This document shows positions 45,001 to 55,056 of a DNA stretch of 64,000 bases, piece after piece; positions within the stretch are counted from its first letter, which is position 1, and every line of letters begins with the position of its first letter. Source of the DNA: Planomonospora sp. ID82291 (GTDB taxonomy: Bacteria; Actinomycetota; Actinomycetes; Streptosporangiales; Streptosporangiaceae); assembly GCF_015711645.1 (NCBI RefSeq), contig NZ_JABTEX010000003.1:1116001-1180000 (forward strand), written 5' to 3'. The notes beneath the pieces were generated by a model. The model saw nothing but the letters and a program-made list of their open reading frames with translations. It was not told the DNA's origin and searched no databases. Made by a program: the position numbers and the translations under genes.

Positions 45001-45074
45001 CGCGGATCGGTCGGGCCGGTGCCGGGCGGGCGCAGGCCCTCGGGGTGCGGGGACGGGGGCGGCTTCATCTCCAT
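42069..45074 (-). CDS. FtsH-like membrane AAA+ metalloprotease with insertion
   Basis: This 1001-residue protein has about four N-terminal membrane segments (41-195) and then an AAA+ domain: Walker A GPPGTGKT (252-259), pore-loop region FVNMFMGIG, Walker B FFDEAD (DE 315-316) and the RPGRID SRH motif. Between Walker B and sensor 1 is an insertion of about 90 residues rich in Gly/Arg. An M41-like domain follows with HEACH (552-556) and the third ligand D629 in GVSGDLYSAT. The C terminus adds a Pro/Ala linker and two more membrane segments. It should be a working protease, but it differs clearly from canonical FtsH. A lipoprotein gene lies 14 bp upstream. Confidence 0.88.
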   Translation of the reverse strand: MEMKPPPSPHPEGLRPPGTGPTDPRAETRKRMPLWDRIKFVLALTIVYLVLVWNQLASFTGIMTFQDAMLRTAIEAPWIFWLLGAELLRQLHFLVSERSAGYHRFWTRGVFGGFERWSHRRFSDWNRFRTARAVKWLFWIAVLALVLGEMLDTSPALALFEAPALLWQALPYAAQLAFAFFFIAFQFIGLFWLLSRGGVETYFPDDITTRFSDVWGQDHVVERVKENIVFLERPDEIEERGGYVPSGLLLWGPPGTGKTLMAEAVAGETGKPYVFVDPGAFVNMFMGIGILKVKSLFRKLRKLSLRYGGVIVFFDEADSLGRRGSLAQQGPRGGPGFSPHSGGCHGLGYLSEDTRWLLGRAGARAGTAEPETGRSRFFMGGNMGGGGDPGTLQALLTELSGLKKPRGIVNRHVRRLLGMRPKPPPKYRILVMMATNMPDSLDEALLRPGRIDRIYKVGYPSKAGRVRTYRGYFDKVRHELTDEQLDKLATITPYATGATIKDLVNESLITAIRDGREVITWSDVTRAKRLKQLGPPEDVEYIERERHAVAVHEACHAVAAYRTRYHLEIDIATIEKGADYLGMVASIKPEDQFTRWKSEHEADIVVSLASLAGERMFFAEDNSSGVSGDLYSATYLTALMEAHWGMGRGVTSVPALQELEIMGGTSLPKPAGTGGGARPAGGGQGIAPDVLGERIEYNLVRLLERTEDLLRAHRREVLCLAHALETDKTLNGDDVVAVIEHRRGPLVDGSVYASDDFYAEIEEYHREAARAHREHSRVARDLPVPAAVPRIEPAALVPGAVAAGNGHGSPAVAGPAPAGPEFVPWAQDRPETPPAPPARATGPVRPGAAGPGRDGTPRRGAGEAAEEHGRQETRGGAGGAKGRKERRGLRRVAVIAASLVALAAFTLLGADAFSGGRVSAAAGLADAAGRGASMAAFAAVVAACVLAGIAFLTVRAVQAARVRAEAERDRAVERAQLLAAALDPEIAMRVLGYDGGDRRAD

Positions 45075-45088
45075 AGGCGGGCTGCTCC

Positions 45089-45772
45089 TCACCCGATGGC
45101 TCTCTTGACCTTGAAGGACTGGGTGATCCTGTCGAGCTCGGCGGCGCGCTCGCGGTAGCACGCCGCCGAGCAGCGGACCAGCATCGTGGAGAGCCGCCGG
45201 CCGTCCTCGCTCAGGTAGGAGGTGAGGTCGAAGGTCTGCGTCCCCGCGCCCTGGACGGCGTAGTTGAACCGCACGTGCACCCCGCGCAGCCCGTCGCCCG
45301 GGTGGAGCACCTCGTCGGCCAGGAGCTCGAAACCGGTCAGCGGGTAGCCGGGGATCTGCTCCGCCTGGGCGCGCACCCCCTCGGAGACGGGCAGGAGAAC
45401 GTCGCGCATGCCGTTCAGGGAGAGCGCGTCGAGCTCGGAGGGCAGCAGCGTGGCGACCCGCGCCAGGACGAACGGCTCGCCGGAGGCGCCCAGGCCGTAC
45501 AGGTGCTGCACGGCGGGCTCGGCGTGGGCGTCGTAGGCGACCGACCAGACGAGTTTCCTGCGGGCCCGGGCGGTGGCCGACTCGGGATCGCTCCGCTCCA
45601 GGGCGGCGTCCAGGGCCTTCGGGTCGATCTGCCGCCAGACGGCCGGGACCTTGAAGTAGGTCCGCCCGTCGGTGTCGTGGACGTAGGTGAACTCGGGACT
45701 CGCGCATCCGGCGGCCAGGGCCGCGACGAGCGCCACCGGTGTCGCGGCGAGCCGCGCCCGTGAACTTCGCAC
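45089..45772 (-). CDS. Predicted lipoprotein, partner of the FtsH-like protease
   Basis: This 227-residue protein has a short signal and lipobox (LAAGC), then a mature domain starting TYVHDTDGRTYFKVPAVWR and ending in DRITQSFKV. The pattern resembles PsbP/DUF1795-type secreted folds, but I am not sure. The GTG at 45772 is preceded by CGGAGGT. It is the first gene of a two-gene unit with the FtsH-like protease (14-bp gap). It could be an external regulator or substrate of that protease; that is inference from the operon only. Confidence 0.8.
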   Translation of the reverse strand: MRSSRARLAATPVALVAALAAGCASPEFTYVHDTDGRTYFKVPAVWRQIDPKALDAALERSDPESATARARRKLVWSVAYDAHAEPAVQHLYGLGASGEPFVLARVATLLPSELDALSLNGMRDVLLPVSEGVRAQAEQIPGYPLTGFELLADEVLHPGDGLRGVHVRFNYAVQGAGTQTFDLTSYLSEDGRRLSTMLVRCSAACYRERAAELDRITQSFKVKRAIG

Positions 45773-46302
45773 CAGGGCTGTACCTCCGCGTTGCGGGCCG
45801 CCAAGAGATCTGTGCCCGTTTTTTGAGTATCCCTCCCATTCCGCCGATGGCAATCTTGGAAATCTCGACCAGATCTCGGCGATGAATCGGCTCTCTTCGT
45901 TACGCGGTTTCGGCGGAGCGACGGCGACGGACTCGTCCCGGCGCACGGACGCATCGCCGCAGGCGGCCCGCGGAGGCCGGGACCGGTCGCGGAGCCCGGA
46001 ACTCATGGAGCCCGGAACCGGCCGGCGGCCCGGGATCCACCGGGATCTCACGGCGGTCCCGCCGGGGGGCGGCGTTCCGGGCACGGCCCCGAGTGTGCGA
46101 TCTTGGACCTCGTCGGACGGCTCGGATCCGCGCTCCCGGAGAGCGCCGGTTCCGGCGCCCTCGACGATTTCCCGATGGGATGTTCATATATGTCGCGACT
46201 ATTGGCGGGAAGGAGCTACCGCTCGCAGCGGAACCGGCCAAGGATGGAGGGACCGCGACGCCGCTCGTCGCGTCCGCCCCCGACCGGCCGACCGGAGCAC
46301 TC
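45773..46302. other. Divergent intergenic region without a clear gene
   Basis: This 530-bp gap lies between the lipoprotein gene and the carboxymuconolactone-decarboxylase-like gene. Open frames across it lack a ribosome site and show no sensible protein. AT-richer patches at about 45820-45860 and 46175-46205 (with TTCATATATG) are the likely promoter zones. Confidence 0.5.
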
Positions 46303-46686
46303 ATGAACGAGCACCTCGACGACACCGCTCCCGACCGCCGGGCCCGTGGATTGGAGATCATGAAGCAGGTTCACGGTGAGGACGACCCCCCGGGCGGCCC
46401 CGGCGACTTCTTCGGCATGACCGTCGAGCACCTGTTCGCCGAGGTCTGGTCCCGCGACGGGCTGAGCCTGCGCGACCGGCGGCTGCTCCTGCTCGGCCTG
46501 CTCGTCGGACAGGGGATGGACGGCGACGTCGACCTCCAGCTCGACGCGGCGCTGCGCACCGGGGAGCTGACCCCGGACGAGCTCCGCGAGATCGTCATCT
46601 TCCTGACCCACTACGCCGGCTGGCCCCGGGGGGCCCGGCTCAACGTGCAGGTCGAGGAGCTGCTCGCCCGGTTCATGAAGGATTAG
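46303..46686 (+). CDS. Carboxymuconolactone-decarboxylase-like protein
   Basis: This 127-residue helical protein has the CMD family layout: RRARGLEIMKQVHG, FFGMTVEHLFAEVWSRDGLSLRDRRLL, and REIVIFLTHYAGWPRGARLNVQ. It lacks the AhpD CxxC pair, so peroxidase-partner activity is not expected. It is more like PcaC-type proteins, although no protocatechuate genes are near. The ATG at 46303 follows GGAG at 6 nt. It stands alone between two divergently or convergently placed genes. Confidence 0.9.
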   Translation: MNEHLDDTAPDRRARGLEIMKQVHGEDDPPGGPGDFFGMTVEHLFAEVWSRDGLSLRDRRLLLLGLLVGQGMDGDVDLQLDAALRTGELTPDELREIVIFLTHYAGWPRGARLNVQVEELLARFMKD

Positions 46687-46785
46687 CCGTCCTGTCCCAC
46701 GAGGTGGGGGACGCGGCCGGCGGATGGCCGGCCGATCGGCGCGACGGGGCCGCCGGGCCTCACCTCCCGTGTTCGACGCGGAGCC

Positions 46786-49700
46786 TCACTGCCCGTGTTC
46801 GAGGAGCCGCCGCAGCAGGCCCTCGGCCTCCCGCCGGCCGGTCCGGACCCGTGCCGCGAGCTCCTGCCCGACCGCACCGGCCACCGACCACGGCAGCTCC
46901 ACCAGCCGCGCCGGGCGGAGCGCGGCCCCCAGCGCCGAGGCGATCACCGCGGCTCCCACCGCCCCGGCCCGTCCCGCGGTGTGCAGGAACAGCGGCGTCC
47001 CCACCTCGTCGGCGAACCGCTCTTCGCCGATCCCCGCCTCGGTGAAGGCGGTGAAGAGGAACTCCATCGGCGGCGGCTCCGGCCGCTTCCGCCAGGCCTC
47101 CAGGAACCGCCTCCCGCCCGGACCGGTCCGGGCGCCTGCGCCGAGGTCCTCCCGTACGGCCTCGGCCAGGCCGTCCATCTCCTCGTCGAGGATCTCCGCG
47201 TGCAGCCGGCGTGCGACCGCCAGGACCGTGGCGGTCAGCTCCGGAGCCGCCGGTCCCGGGCACGGCGCGCCGCCGTCCGGTTCCGGGTACGGCGCACCGC
47301 CGTCCGGCCCGTCCGGCCCCTCCGGCGCGGTGGCCCCCGGCCCGCCGGATCCCGGACCGTCCGGCTCTCCCGGCGCGAAGCCGTCCGCTCCCCTCCCGGC
47401 CGCCAGGAAGGCGAGCTCGCGCTCGATCCGCTCGCGGTCGCCGTCGAAGCGGGCCGCCAGCTCGTCGGCGAACCTCCCGCCGACCGCGACGGCGCGCACC
47501 CTCCGGTACGCCTCCTGCGGGGACAGCCCGAGCTGGAGCAGCCGCGCCGGGTCGAGCACGGCCTGCACCATCCGGGTCGCCCCGTCCAGGCGGCCCCAGA
47601 TCCAGTCGTTCACCCGCCAGGACCTCTTGTAGAAGGCGCCGAACTGGCCGAGTCCGGTCCCGGCGAGTTTCCCCGGGTCCGCAGGACCGCCGAAGGAGTT
47701 CGGCGTCCGGGCACTGATCTGCTGCAGGATCACCTCCTGCTCCACCTGCGGCGGCTCACCGCCGAGGACCAGCCGGCAGACGCCGGCGGCGAGCATCCGG
47801 CGCAGCACCGCGGCGGGCGACGCCGTCCCCTCCCCGGGCACCAGTTCGCGGAGCAGGTCCCGCAGCAGCCCGGCCTCGTGCGCGGCGGCCGGGACCGCGG
47901 CCCGCGGCGGCCCGTCCTCGCCGGCCCGGCCGGCGGCGCGCCACAGGTCGTCCCGGGCCCCCGCGAGCACGGCGGCGATCCGCACCGCGATCCCGCCCCG
48001 CCGGATGGCCGCCTCCGCCGCCGCCGAGGGTCCGCCGCCGGGCGCCGTCCGGGCCGTCGCCCCGGCCAGCCAGCCGTACAGCGTCCGGCGGCGGCGGTGC
48101 GGGTCGGGCGGCGGCGGAGGGAGCAACCGGACGTGCCCGGCCCAGAACCCCTCCTCCTCCCGGCGGGCCTCCGCCAGGTCCGCGAGCACGCCGTGGAGTT
48201 CGCGCCTGCGCTCCCGGAGCCTGCGGCGGAGCCCCTGGTCGGGCAGCGGCGCCAGCCAGATGGCGCGCTTGAGGACGTCGACGGCGAGCTCGCCCGCCTG
48301 CTCGATCGCATCGACGTCCCAGTCCCCCTCCCCGTCCGCGGCGGCCGGGTCGTCCCCGGGCAGCGCGGCGGGCACCCGGCGGACCACGTCGCGCGCCCCG
48401 GCGCACGCGGTCAGCGCGGCCTCGAAGTCCTCCCTGCGCCAGTCCGCCGCCCGCCCTCCCGCGCGGGCGGCCGCGGCGTGGATCCGGGCGGCCTCGCGGC
48501 GCGTCCGGATCCGCGCGTACTCGGGCATGAGCCGGGCGGCGAGCGCGCCGTCCAGCACCCCCATCAGGGACGGACGCTCCGCCCTGCGGGCGCGCACGCG
48601 CGCGTTGCCCTCCTCGATCCGCCTGAGCTCCTCGGCCACCGACTGCTCGAAGGGCAGCCGGAACAGGGCCTCCAGGACGTCCCCGAGTTCCGGCGGGGCG
48701 TCAGGGCGGGCAGGGCGGCGGCCATCATGCTCGGCATCGTGGCGGGCATCGTGGCCAGCGGGGCGGCGGGCGGGTTCCTCCGTACCGGCCGGGGCGGGCG
48801 CGGGGTTGACGTACATCAGCAGCCGCCGCACCTGGCGCTCCGCCGGCTGCCGGTAGATCGCCGACAGCGCCGGCTCCACGGGCCGGTTCAGCAGGACGCC
48901 GCCGTCCAGGACGTAGCGGCTCGAGGAGAAGGAGGCGACCGCGGGCCTGGTCCCGGCCGCACCCAGGTCGGGGTGGAGCCCGTCCGGCCCGTCGGCGCCG
49001 ACCGGGGCGAACCCCGGCTCGAAGGCGAGGGGGAACGAGGAGGTGCACCGGGCGGCGAGCGCCAGCCGGCGGACGACGTCGTGGGAGAAGTGGAACGGAT
49101 CCTCCTCCGGACGGGTGCCCGCCTCCCGGGTGAAGCGGAACATCCCCGCGGAGTCGATCTCGGTGATGGGGTTGCCGAAGTCGTCGTGGAACGGCATGCG
49201 CTCGCCGTTCATCAGGGTCCCCGTGATCATGAGGTCGATCGGCCGTTCACCCGGCGGGACGTATCGGTCCGGCCGCCGGTCGGGGGGCACCAGCCGGTCG
49301 AGGGCTCCGGCGAGCTCCGGCAGGAGGTGGCCGTCGCCGCGCAGCAGGGAGGGCCGGTGCGGGGAGACGGGACTGCGGAGCAGCCGCACCAGTGATCCCG
49401 TGTCGGCCCACACCTCGCCCAGCGACCGCAGATCCGCCCGGTACACCTGGGCGTACGCCAGCGCGGCCCCGTTGATCCCCCCGGCCGACGTGCCCGCGAT
49501 CACGTCCACCCGGGCCGTCGCGCCCACCAGCTCCAGCAGGCCGCCGTAGACCTCCGCGCGGACGTCCTCCCGGTCCGCACGGGCGCCGCGGTCCGCACGG
49601 TCCGTACGGGTGCCGCGGTCCGCACGGGCGCCGCGGTCCGCACGGGCGCCGCGGTCCGCACGGGCGTCGCGGTCCGCACGGGCGTCGCGGTCCGCACGGG

Positions 49701-49854
49701 CGTCGGGCGAGCTCAGGGCCAGCCGGTTGATCTCGTTCGTCACCCCGCCCATCCACACCGCGAGGCTGACGCCGCCGTTCATCACGACGGCGATCCGGAT
49801 GTCCTCCCGATCGTCGTCCGGAACGACGGCGGAGGGTGTGTGCCGTGCTCCCAT
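46786..49854 (-). CDS. Large patatin-like phospholipase
   Basis: This 1022-residue protein has a patatin domain in its first third: [16 protein letters not shown] (oxyanion region), the nucleophile S123 in GTSAGG and a later DGGVL, whose Asp completes the Ser-Asp dyad. The remainder is Arg/Ala-rich and helical and matches the long actinobacterial patatin/DUF3376 type. An insertion at about 51-95 consists of short DARADR-type repeats and sits between the oxyanion segment and the nucleophile. It probably hydrolyses lipid esters; the location (no signal peptide) is cytoplasmic or membrane-peripheral. Confidence 0.9.
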   Translation of the reverse strand: MGARHTPSAVVPDDDREDIRIAVVMNGGVSLAVWMGGVTNEINRLALSSPDARADRDARADRDARADRGARADRGARADRGTRTDRADRGARADREDVRAEVYGGLLELVGATARVDVIAGTSAGGINGAALAYAQVYRADLRSLGEVWADTGSLVRLLRSPVSPHRPSLLRGDGHLLPELAGALDRLVPPDRRPDRYVPPGERPIDLMITGTLMNGERMPFHDDFGNPITEIDSAGMFRFTREAGTRPEEDPFHFSHDVVRRLALAARCTSSFPLAFEPGFAPVGADGPDGLHPDLGAAGTRPAVASFSSSRYVLDGGVLLNRPVEPALSAIYRQPAERQVRRLLMYVNPAPAPAGTEEPARRPAGHDARHDAEHDGRRPARPDAPPELGDVLEALFRLPFEQSVAEELRRIEEGNARVRARRAERPSLMGVLDGALAARLMPEYARIRTRREAARIHAAAARAGGRAADWRREDFEAALTACAGARDVVRRVPAALPGDDPAAADGEGDWDVDAIEQAGELAVDVLKRAIWLAPLPDQGLRRRLRERRRELHGVLADLAEARREEEGFWAGHVRLLPPPPPDPHRRRRTLYGWLAGATARTAPGGGPSAAAEAAIRRGGIAVRIAAVLAGARDDLWRAAGRAGEDGPPRAAVPAAAHEAGLLRDLLRELVPGEGTASPAAVLRRMLAAGVCRLVLGGEPPQVEQEVILQQISARTPNSFGGPADPGKLAGTGLGQFGAFYKRSWRVNDWIWGRLDGATRMVQAVLDPARLLQLGLSPQEAYRRVRAVAVGGRFADELAARFDGDRERIERELAFLAAGRGADGFAPGEPDGPGSGGPGATAPEGPDGPDGGAPYPEPDGGAPCPGPAAPELTATVLAVARRLHAEILDEEMDGLAEAVREDLGAGARTGPGGRRFLEAWRKRPEPPPMEFLFTAFTEAGIGEERFADEVGTPLFLHTAGRAGAVGAAVIASALGAALRPARLVELPWSVAGAVGQELAARVRTGRREAEGLLRRLLEHGQ
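49572..49706. repeat. 15-bp in-frame tandem repeats in the patatin gene
   Basis: About nine copies of a 15-bp unit (variants of GTCCGCACGGGCGCC) encode [12 protein letters not shown] repeats early in the patatin protein. All keep the frame. Copies drift between GCGCC and GCGTC endings, so part of the array has amplified more than once. Confidence 0.85.
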
Positions 49855-50146
49855 CGCGCTCCCCCGGATCGGTCCTGCCCTGTCCCGCGACCGGTTCCAT
49901 GACAGCGCCGAGCGCGGGCGTCCCCCCGGCGACCCGGCGGGTGCACGCGGAAAGCCGACCGGACCGGGACCCGGATTTCACCTCCGCTTTGCCCGTCACC
50001 CGGATTCCGACGAGGCGGCCCGCGGGGAGCGGGGAGCGGCGAGACGGCCCGCCAGGAACGGGGAGCGGCGAGACGGGAGACGGAGGGGCGGGCTTCCTGC
50101 CGGGTCCTCCGAGGGGCCGCGGGCGGCCTTTCCATAGACTGCGGAC

Positions 50147-50899
50147 ATGCCTTCCGCACTGATCACGGGCGCGACCGCCGGCATCGGCGCCGCGTTCGCC
50201 CGCCGCCTGGCCGCCGACGGTTTCTCCCTCGTCCTGGTCGCCCGCGACGAGAAACGCCTGCTCGTCCGCGCCGAGGAGCTGCGCCTGCGCTACGGGGTGG
50301 AGACCGAGGTGCTCCCCGCCGACCTGGCGGACGAGGAGGGTCTGGCCGCGGTCGAGCGGCGGCTCCGCGAGGGCGTCGACCTGCTGGTCAACAACGCCGG
50401 GTTCGGCCTGCCCGGCACGTTCCCCGACGTGCCGGTCGCCGACGAGGTGCGCATGCTGAAGGTGCACTGCGAGGCGGTGCTCCGGCTGACGCTGGCCGCC
50501 CTGCCGGGGATGCGCGAGCGCGACCGGGGCGCGGTGGTCAACGTGGCCTCGGTGGCGGCGTTCTTCACCCGGGGCACCTACAGCGCGTCGAAGGCGTGGG
50601 TGGTCAACTTCAGCGAGTCCGCGGCCACCGAGCTGGGCGGCGGCCGGGTCCGGGTGATGGCCCTGTGCCCGGGGTTCGTGCGCACCGAGTTCCACGAGCG
50701 CGCCGCGATGAACGTCTCCGGCATCCCCGGCATCCTGTGGCTCTCGGCCGACGACGTCGTCGGCGAGGCCATGCGCGATCTGGCCCGGGGCCGGCGGGTG
50801 AGCGTGCCCGACCTGCGCTACAAGGCGATCGTCGCGGTCGGCAGGCTCCTGCCGACCGGCCTGACCTCCCGGATCTCCCGCCGCATCGGCCGGAGGTAG
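50147..50899 (+). CDS. Short-chain dehydrogenase/reductase
   Basis: This 250-residue classical SDR has TGATAGIG near residue 7, [17 protein letters not shown] and the catalytic Y145/K149 in YSASKAW. The C-terminal region includes [14 protein letters not shown]. It would reduce or oxidise an unknown ketone or alcohol with NAD(P). The ATG at 50147 lies close after a probable -10-like TAGACT. It ends against a hairpin before the convergent msiK gene. Confidence 0.94.
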   Translation: MPSALITGATAGIGAAFARRLAADGFSLVLVARDEKRLLVRAEELRLRYGVETEVLPADLADEEGLAAVERRLREGVDLLVNNAGFGLPGTFPDVPVADEVRMLKVHCEAVLRLTLAALPGMRERDRGAVVNVASVAAFFTRGTYSASKAWVVNFSESAATELGGGRVRVMALCPGFVRTEFHERAAMNVSGIPGILWLSADDVVGEAMRDLARGRRVSVPDLRYKAIVAVGRLLPTGLTSRISRRIGRR

Positions 50900-50916
50900 C
50901 CGGGGACGGCGCGAAA

Positions 50917-50953
50917 GGGCCCGTGCCGCGGGAGGGGGTCGCGGCACGGGCCC
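50917..50953. terminator. Bidirectional hairpin between SDR and msiK
   Basis: A perfect 14-bp stem (GGGCCCGTGCCGCG with CGCGGCACGGGCCC) has a 9-nt loop, and lies between two convergent stop codons. A short ATCGTCTTA tail follows on the plus strand. Confidence 0.85.
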
Positions 50954-50972
50954 GATCGTCTTACGGGGATGG

Positions 50973-52193
<1,221 letters not shown>

Positions 52194-52237
52194 GGGAGTC
52201 CTTAACGCCTCGGGCCAACCCCGCGTTCACCCGATAG

Positions 52238-52283
52238 TGGATACGTTTTCATGCATCTCACCCGAACCGGACACCCATGTCAA
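52238..52283 (-). promoter_or_regulatory. msiK promoter with LacI-type operator
   Basis: On the minus strand the -35 TTGACA (52278-52283) and -10 TGAGAT (52255-52260) are separated by 17 bp. The operator TGGATACGTTTTCA (52238-52251) sits at the start point. It resembles the LacI/GalR consensus TGGAAACGTTTCCA. Confidence 0.8.
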
Positions 52284-52357
52284 GAGAAAAGCCCGTTTTC
52301 GGCCGTCATCGACTCCTCCGTTATCCCTCCGTGCTGGAGCGAACACGGAAAACATGA

Positions 52358-52371
52358 TGGAATCGTTTCCA
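52358..52371 (+). promoter_or_regulatory. LacI-type operator at the lacI-family start codon
   Basis: TGGAATCGTTTCCA is a near-perfect palindrome (one mismatch) whose last base is the A of the regulator ATG. No Shine-Dalgarno is visible before the ATG, so the transcript may be leaderless and the operator may cover the start point. This fits autorepression. Confidence 0.7.
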
Positions 52372-53357
52372 TGAACACGCGCAGGACGACCATCAAGGAC
52401 GTCGCGGAGGCGGCCGGCGTCGGCGTGGCCACCGTCTCGCGGGTCCTGTCGGGCGGCTCGGCCAGCCCCGAGACCCGGGAGCGGGTGCTGGCCGTCGCGA
52501 CGCAGCTCGACTACCGGCCCAGCGCGCTCGGGCGCAACCTGCGCCAGCAGCGCTCCGGCGGGATCGGCCTGCTGGTGCCCGACATCACCGACAGCTTCTA
52601 CGGCCGCCTGGCCGACGGCGTGCTCGCCTGCGCGCGGGCCGCCGGCGAGCCGGTGATCCTGGGCACGACCGGCGACGACGCCGAACGCGAGGCCGAGCAG
52701 ATCGGCATGCTGCTGGAGCAGGGCGTGGGCCGGGTGGTCGCGGTCCCGGCCGGGGACGCGGAGATCTGGGCGCCGACCCTGCGGACCGGGCTGACCACGG
52801 TGTTCGCCCACCGCTCGGCGGCGGGCCATGACGACGTGCCCGCCGTGCTGGCCGACGACCGGAGCGGGGTGCGGACGGCGGTGGACTACCTGACCGGGCT
52901 GGGCCACCGGCGCATCGCCTACCTCGGCGGGCCCGGCCAGGAGCAGCGCGTGGCGGTCTTCCGGCAGGCGCTGGGCGCCCTGGTGGACGAGGAGCTCATC
53001 GTCTTCGCCCGCGGCAGCCGCGACTCCGCCTACGCCGCGGCGGCCGGGCTCTTCCAGCACCGCCCCGACCTGACGGCGGTGCTGGCCGGCGGCAACCTGC
53101 TGGGCGAGGCCGCCGTGCTGGCCGCCCGGGAGCTGGACCTGCGGGTGCCCAAGGACCTGTCGATGATCATGTTCGACGACGTGCCCTGGGCCGAGCTCTG
53201 CTCCCCGCCATTGACCGTGATCGCCCAGCCCGCGCAGGACATCGGCTACCGCGCGGCCGAGCTGGTGCTGCGCGAGGGAGGGCGCCGTCCGCGCGGGGTG
53301 CTGCTCCCCACCGAGCTCGTCGTCAGGGGCAGCTGCGGCCCCCGGCGCACCCCGTGA
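52371..53357 (+). CDS. LacI-family transcriptional regulator
   Basis: This 328-residue protein has the LacI DNA-binding domain (TIKDVAEAAGVGVATVSRVLSG, DYRPSALGRNLRQQRSG) and a periplasmic-binding-like effector domain (LLVPDITDSFYGRLADG, LTGLGHRRIAYLGG, FDDVPWAELCSPPLTVI). It probably senses a sugar and represses msiK and itself through operators at 52238 and 52358. The start at 52371 is fixed by family alignment (MNTRRTTIKDVA). It ends before a GTACGGCC palindrome cluster and a convergent glutathione peroxidase gene. Confidence 0.94.
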   Translation: MNTRRTTIKDVAEAAGVGVATVSRVLSGGSASPETRERVLAVATQLDYRPSALGRNLRQQRSGGIGLLVPDITDSFYGRLADGVLACARAAGEPVILGTTGDDAEREAEQIGMLLEQGVGRVVAVPAGDAEIWAPTLRTGLTTVFAHRSAAGHDDVPAVLADDRSGVRTAVDYLTGLGHRRIAYLGGPGQEQRVAVFRQALGALVDEELIVFARGSRDSAYAAAAGLFQHRPDLTAVLAGGNLLGEAAVLAARELDLRVPKDLSMIMFDDVPWAELCSPPLTVIAQPAQDIGYRAAELVLREGGRRPRGVLLPTELVVRGSCGPRRTP

Positions 53358-53380
53358 ACCGCACCGCCGTACGGCCCGCC

Positions 53381-53396
53381 CCGTACGGCCGTACGG
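53381..53396. other. 16-bp perfect palindrome between convergent genes
   Basis: CCGTACGGCCGTACGG lies in the lacI-family/glutathione-peroxidase convergent gap, with further GCCGTACGGC words on both sides. It may serve as a terminator-like structure. The word is also frequent elsewhere in the window. Confidence 0.5.
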
Positions 53397-53454
53397 CGCC
53401 GCCTCCGGAGCGCCGCCGTACGGCACCGGCCCGGGGACGCCCCGGGGACTCAGG

Positions 53455-53940
53455 TCACAGGGACTTCTCGACCGCGTCGACCAGAGCGGGGTCCTCCGGT
53501 GTGACACCCGGGCGGAACCGCGCGAGCACCTCCCCCTCGCGGGAGACCAGGAACTTCTCGAAGTTCCACTGCACGTCGCCGGCCGCGCCCTCGGCGTCGG
53601 CGGCCCGGGTCAGCTCGGCGTAGAGCGGGTGCCGGCCGTCCCCGTTGACGTCGGTCTTGGCCAGCAGCGGGAAGTCCACCCCGTAGTTCGTCGCGCAGAA
53701 CTCCCGGATCTCCTCGGCCGTGCCCGGCTCCTGGCCCATGAACTGGTTGCAGGGCACGCCGACGACGGTGAAGCCGCGGTCGGCGTAGGCCTGCTGCAGG
53801 CGGACCAGGCCGGCGTACTGCGGGGTCAGGCCGCACCGGGAGGCGACGTTCACCACGAGGACGGACTTGTCCGCCGCGAGCTCGGCCAGCGTGGTGGGGG
53901 CTCCGTCGAGGGTCTGCACGGGGATGTCACGGATGCTCAT
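53455..53940 (-). CDS. Glutathione peroxidase-family protein (thiol peroxidase)
   Basis: This 161-residue protein has the peroxidatic cysteine C36 in NVASRCGLT, the Gln in CNQFMGQEP (Q70) and the Trp/Asn in VQWNFEKF (W125, N126), the usual tetrad. Cys replaces selenocysteine, as is normal in bacteria. Actinomycetes lack glutathione, so thioredoxin or mycothiol-linked reduction is more likely. The ATG at 53940 is supported by family length. It reduces peroxides in the cytoplasm. Confidence 0.94.
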   Translation of the reverse strand: MSIRDIPVQTLDGAPTTLAELAADKSVLVVNVASRCGLTPQYAGLVRLQQAYADRGFTVVGVPCNQFMGQEPGTAEEIREFCATNYGVDFPLLAKTDVNGDGRHPLYAELTRAADAEGAAGDVQWNFEKFLVSREGEVLARFRPGVTPEDPALVDAVEKSL

Positions 53941-54474
53941 GGTGGGCAGCCTAACCGTCCGGCGGAAGGACGGCGGCCGGACGGTCCCGGCGGACGGTCC
54001 CGGCGGACGGGGCGCATCTGACGGACGGGGCGCACCTGCCGGACGGGCACGGGGTCCCCGGCGGGTGAGCGGGGACTTCCCGCGGGCGGGGAGAGCGGGC
54101 GACGCGCCGGGGCGGGCGCGCCGCGGGAGCCGCCCTCCCACCGATGCGGGCGGTCCAAACCCCATGCCGGGGCGATCTTTACCCCACTCCTCCGCATCGG
54201 CCCGTCCGCCCCGGTCAGCCGGATCCACTCGAACCGCCCCCCAACCGCGAAGATCGCGCAAACAGCCTTCCCGACCGTGTCGCAGGGCCCGTCCGGCGTT
54301 TCCCCGGCGTACTAGAAACCGCGTAGAGAGACCGCCGCGGTGTCCCGCCGGAAGCATGCCGGCAGGACGGGCGGGCGTCCTTCGTGCGATCCACGGGCGC
54401 GGGACCGGCCGGCGCGCCCGGGTGTCACGGTGCCCGGACGCGTCTCCCGCACGCGGCCCGAAGGAAGGACGGTT
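53941..54474. other. Divergent intergenic region, no gene or riboswitch seen
   Basis: This 534-bp gap lies between the peroxidase and lytic transglycosylase genes. I looked for the conserved c-di-AMP (ydaO) riboswitch blocks found before many actinobacterial cell-wall hydrolases and did not see them. It holds repeated GGACGG words and an AT-richer patch at about 54165-54190. No convincing gene. Confidence 0.5.
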
Positions 54475-54984
54475 TTGGACAGTCACCGCGCTTTACGCGC
54501 CGCAGCCGTGACCGTGGTCGCCACCTCCGCCGTGGTCGGCTCCACGGCGACCGGCACGACCGAGGCGACCCGCACGACGGCCGTGGAGAGGACGACCGCC
54601 CCGGGGACGGCGGAGCGGCTCCATCTGGTCACCTGGTCCACCCGGGCCAGGCCCGTGACCAGGCCTCCGGAGAGGAGCACGAAGGGCAGGAACAAGGCGA
54701 TCGCGTTCCGCCTCGTCTCCCGCCGGGCGTGGTCCCACGACCAGTTCCGCTGCCTGGACAGTCTCTGGACCAGGGAGAGCAACTGGAACCACCGGGCGTA
54801 CAACCGCCACTCGGGTGCCTACGGCATCCCCCAGGCGCTGCCGGGCTCGAAGATGAGCGGCAGCGGCGGGGACTGGCGGTCGAGTCCGGTCACGCAGATC
54901 CGCTGGGGCCTGCGGTACATCAAGCAGCGCTACGGCTCGCCGTGCGGTGCGTGGGGTCATTTCCGGTCGACGAACTGGTACTGA
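54475..54984 (+). CDS. Secreted lytic transglycosylase-like protein
   Basis: This predicted 169-residue exported protein has an N-terminal hydrophobic segment (about 6-25). After a Thr/Arg-rich linker comes a C-terminal transglycosylase-like domain with CLDSLWTRESNWNHRAYN (catalytic Glu), GAYGIPQALPGSKM, IRWGLRYIKQRYGSPCGAW and HFRSTNWY. It would cleave peptidoglycan. I chose the TTG at 54475, behind GGAAGGA at 6 nt; an upstream GTG is possible. Two cysteines may form a disulfide. Confidence 0.85.
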   Translation: MDSHRALRAAAVTVVATSAVVGSTATGTTEATRTTAVERTTAPGTAERLHLVTWSTRARPVTRPPERSTKGRNKAIAFRLVSRRAWSHDQFRCLDSLWTRESNWNHRAYNRHSGAYGIPQALPGSKMSGSGGDWRSSPVTQIRWGLRYIKQRYGSPCGAWGHFRSTNWY

Positions 54985-55056
54985 CCGCCCTCCACCGGGA
55001 GCGTCCAGGGGAAGGGCGCGCTCCCGCCGGACGCCCGGGGCCGCCGGCCCCGGGCG

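Noticed and set aside
53941-54474. c-di-AMP riboswitch before the lytic transglycosylase gene
   Set aside because: Such switches often precede cell-wall hydrolases in actinomycetes, but I do not see the conserved sequence blocks here.
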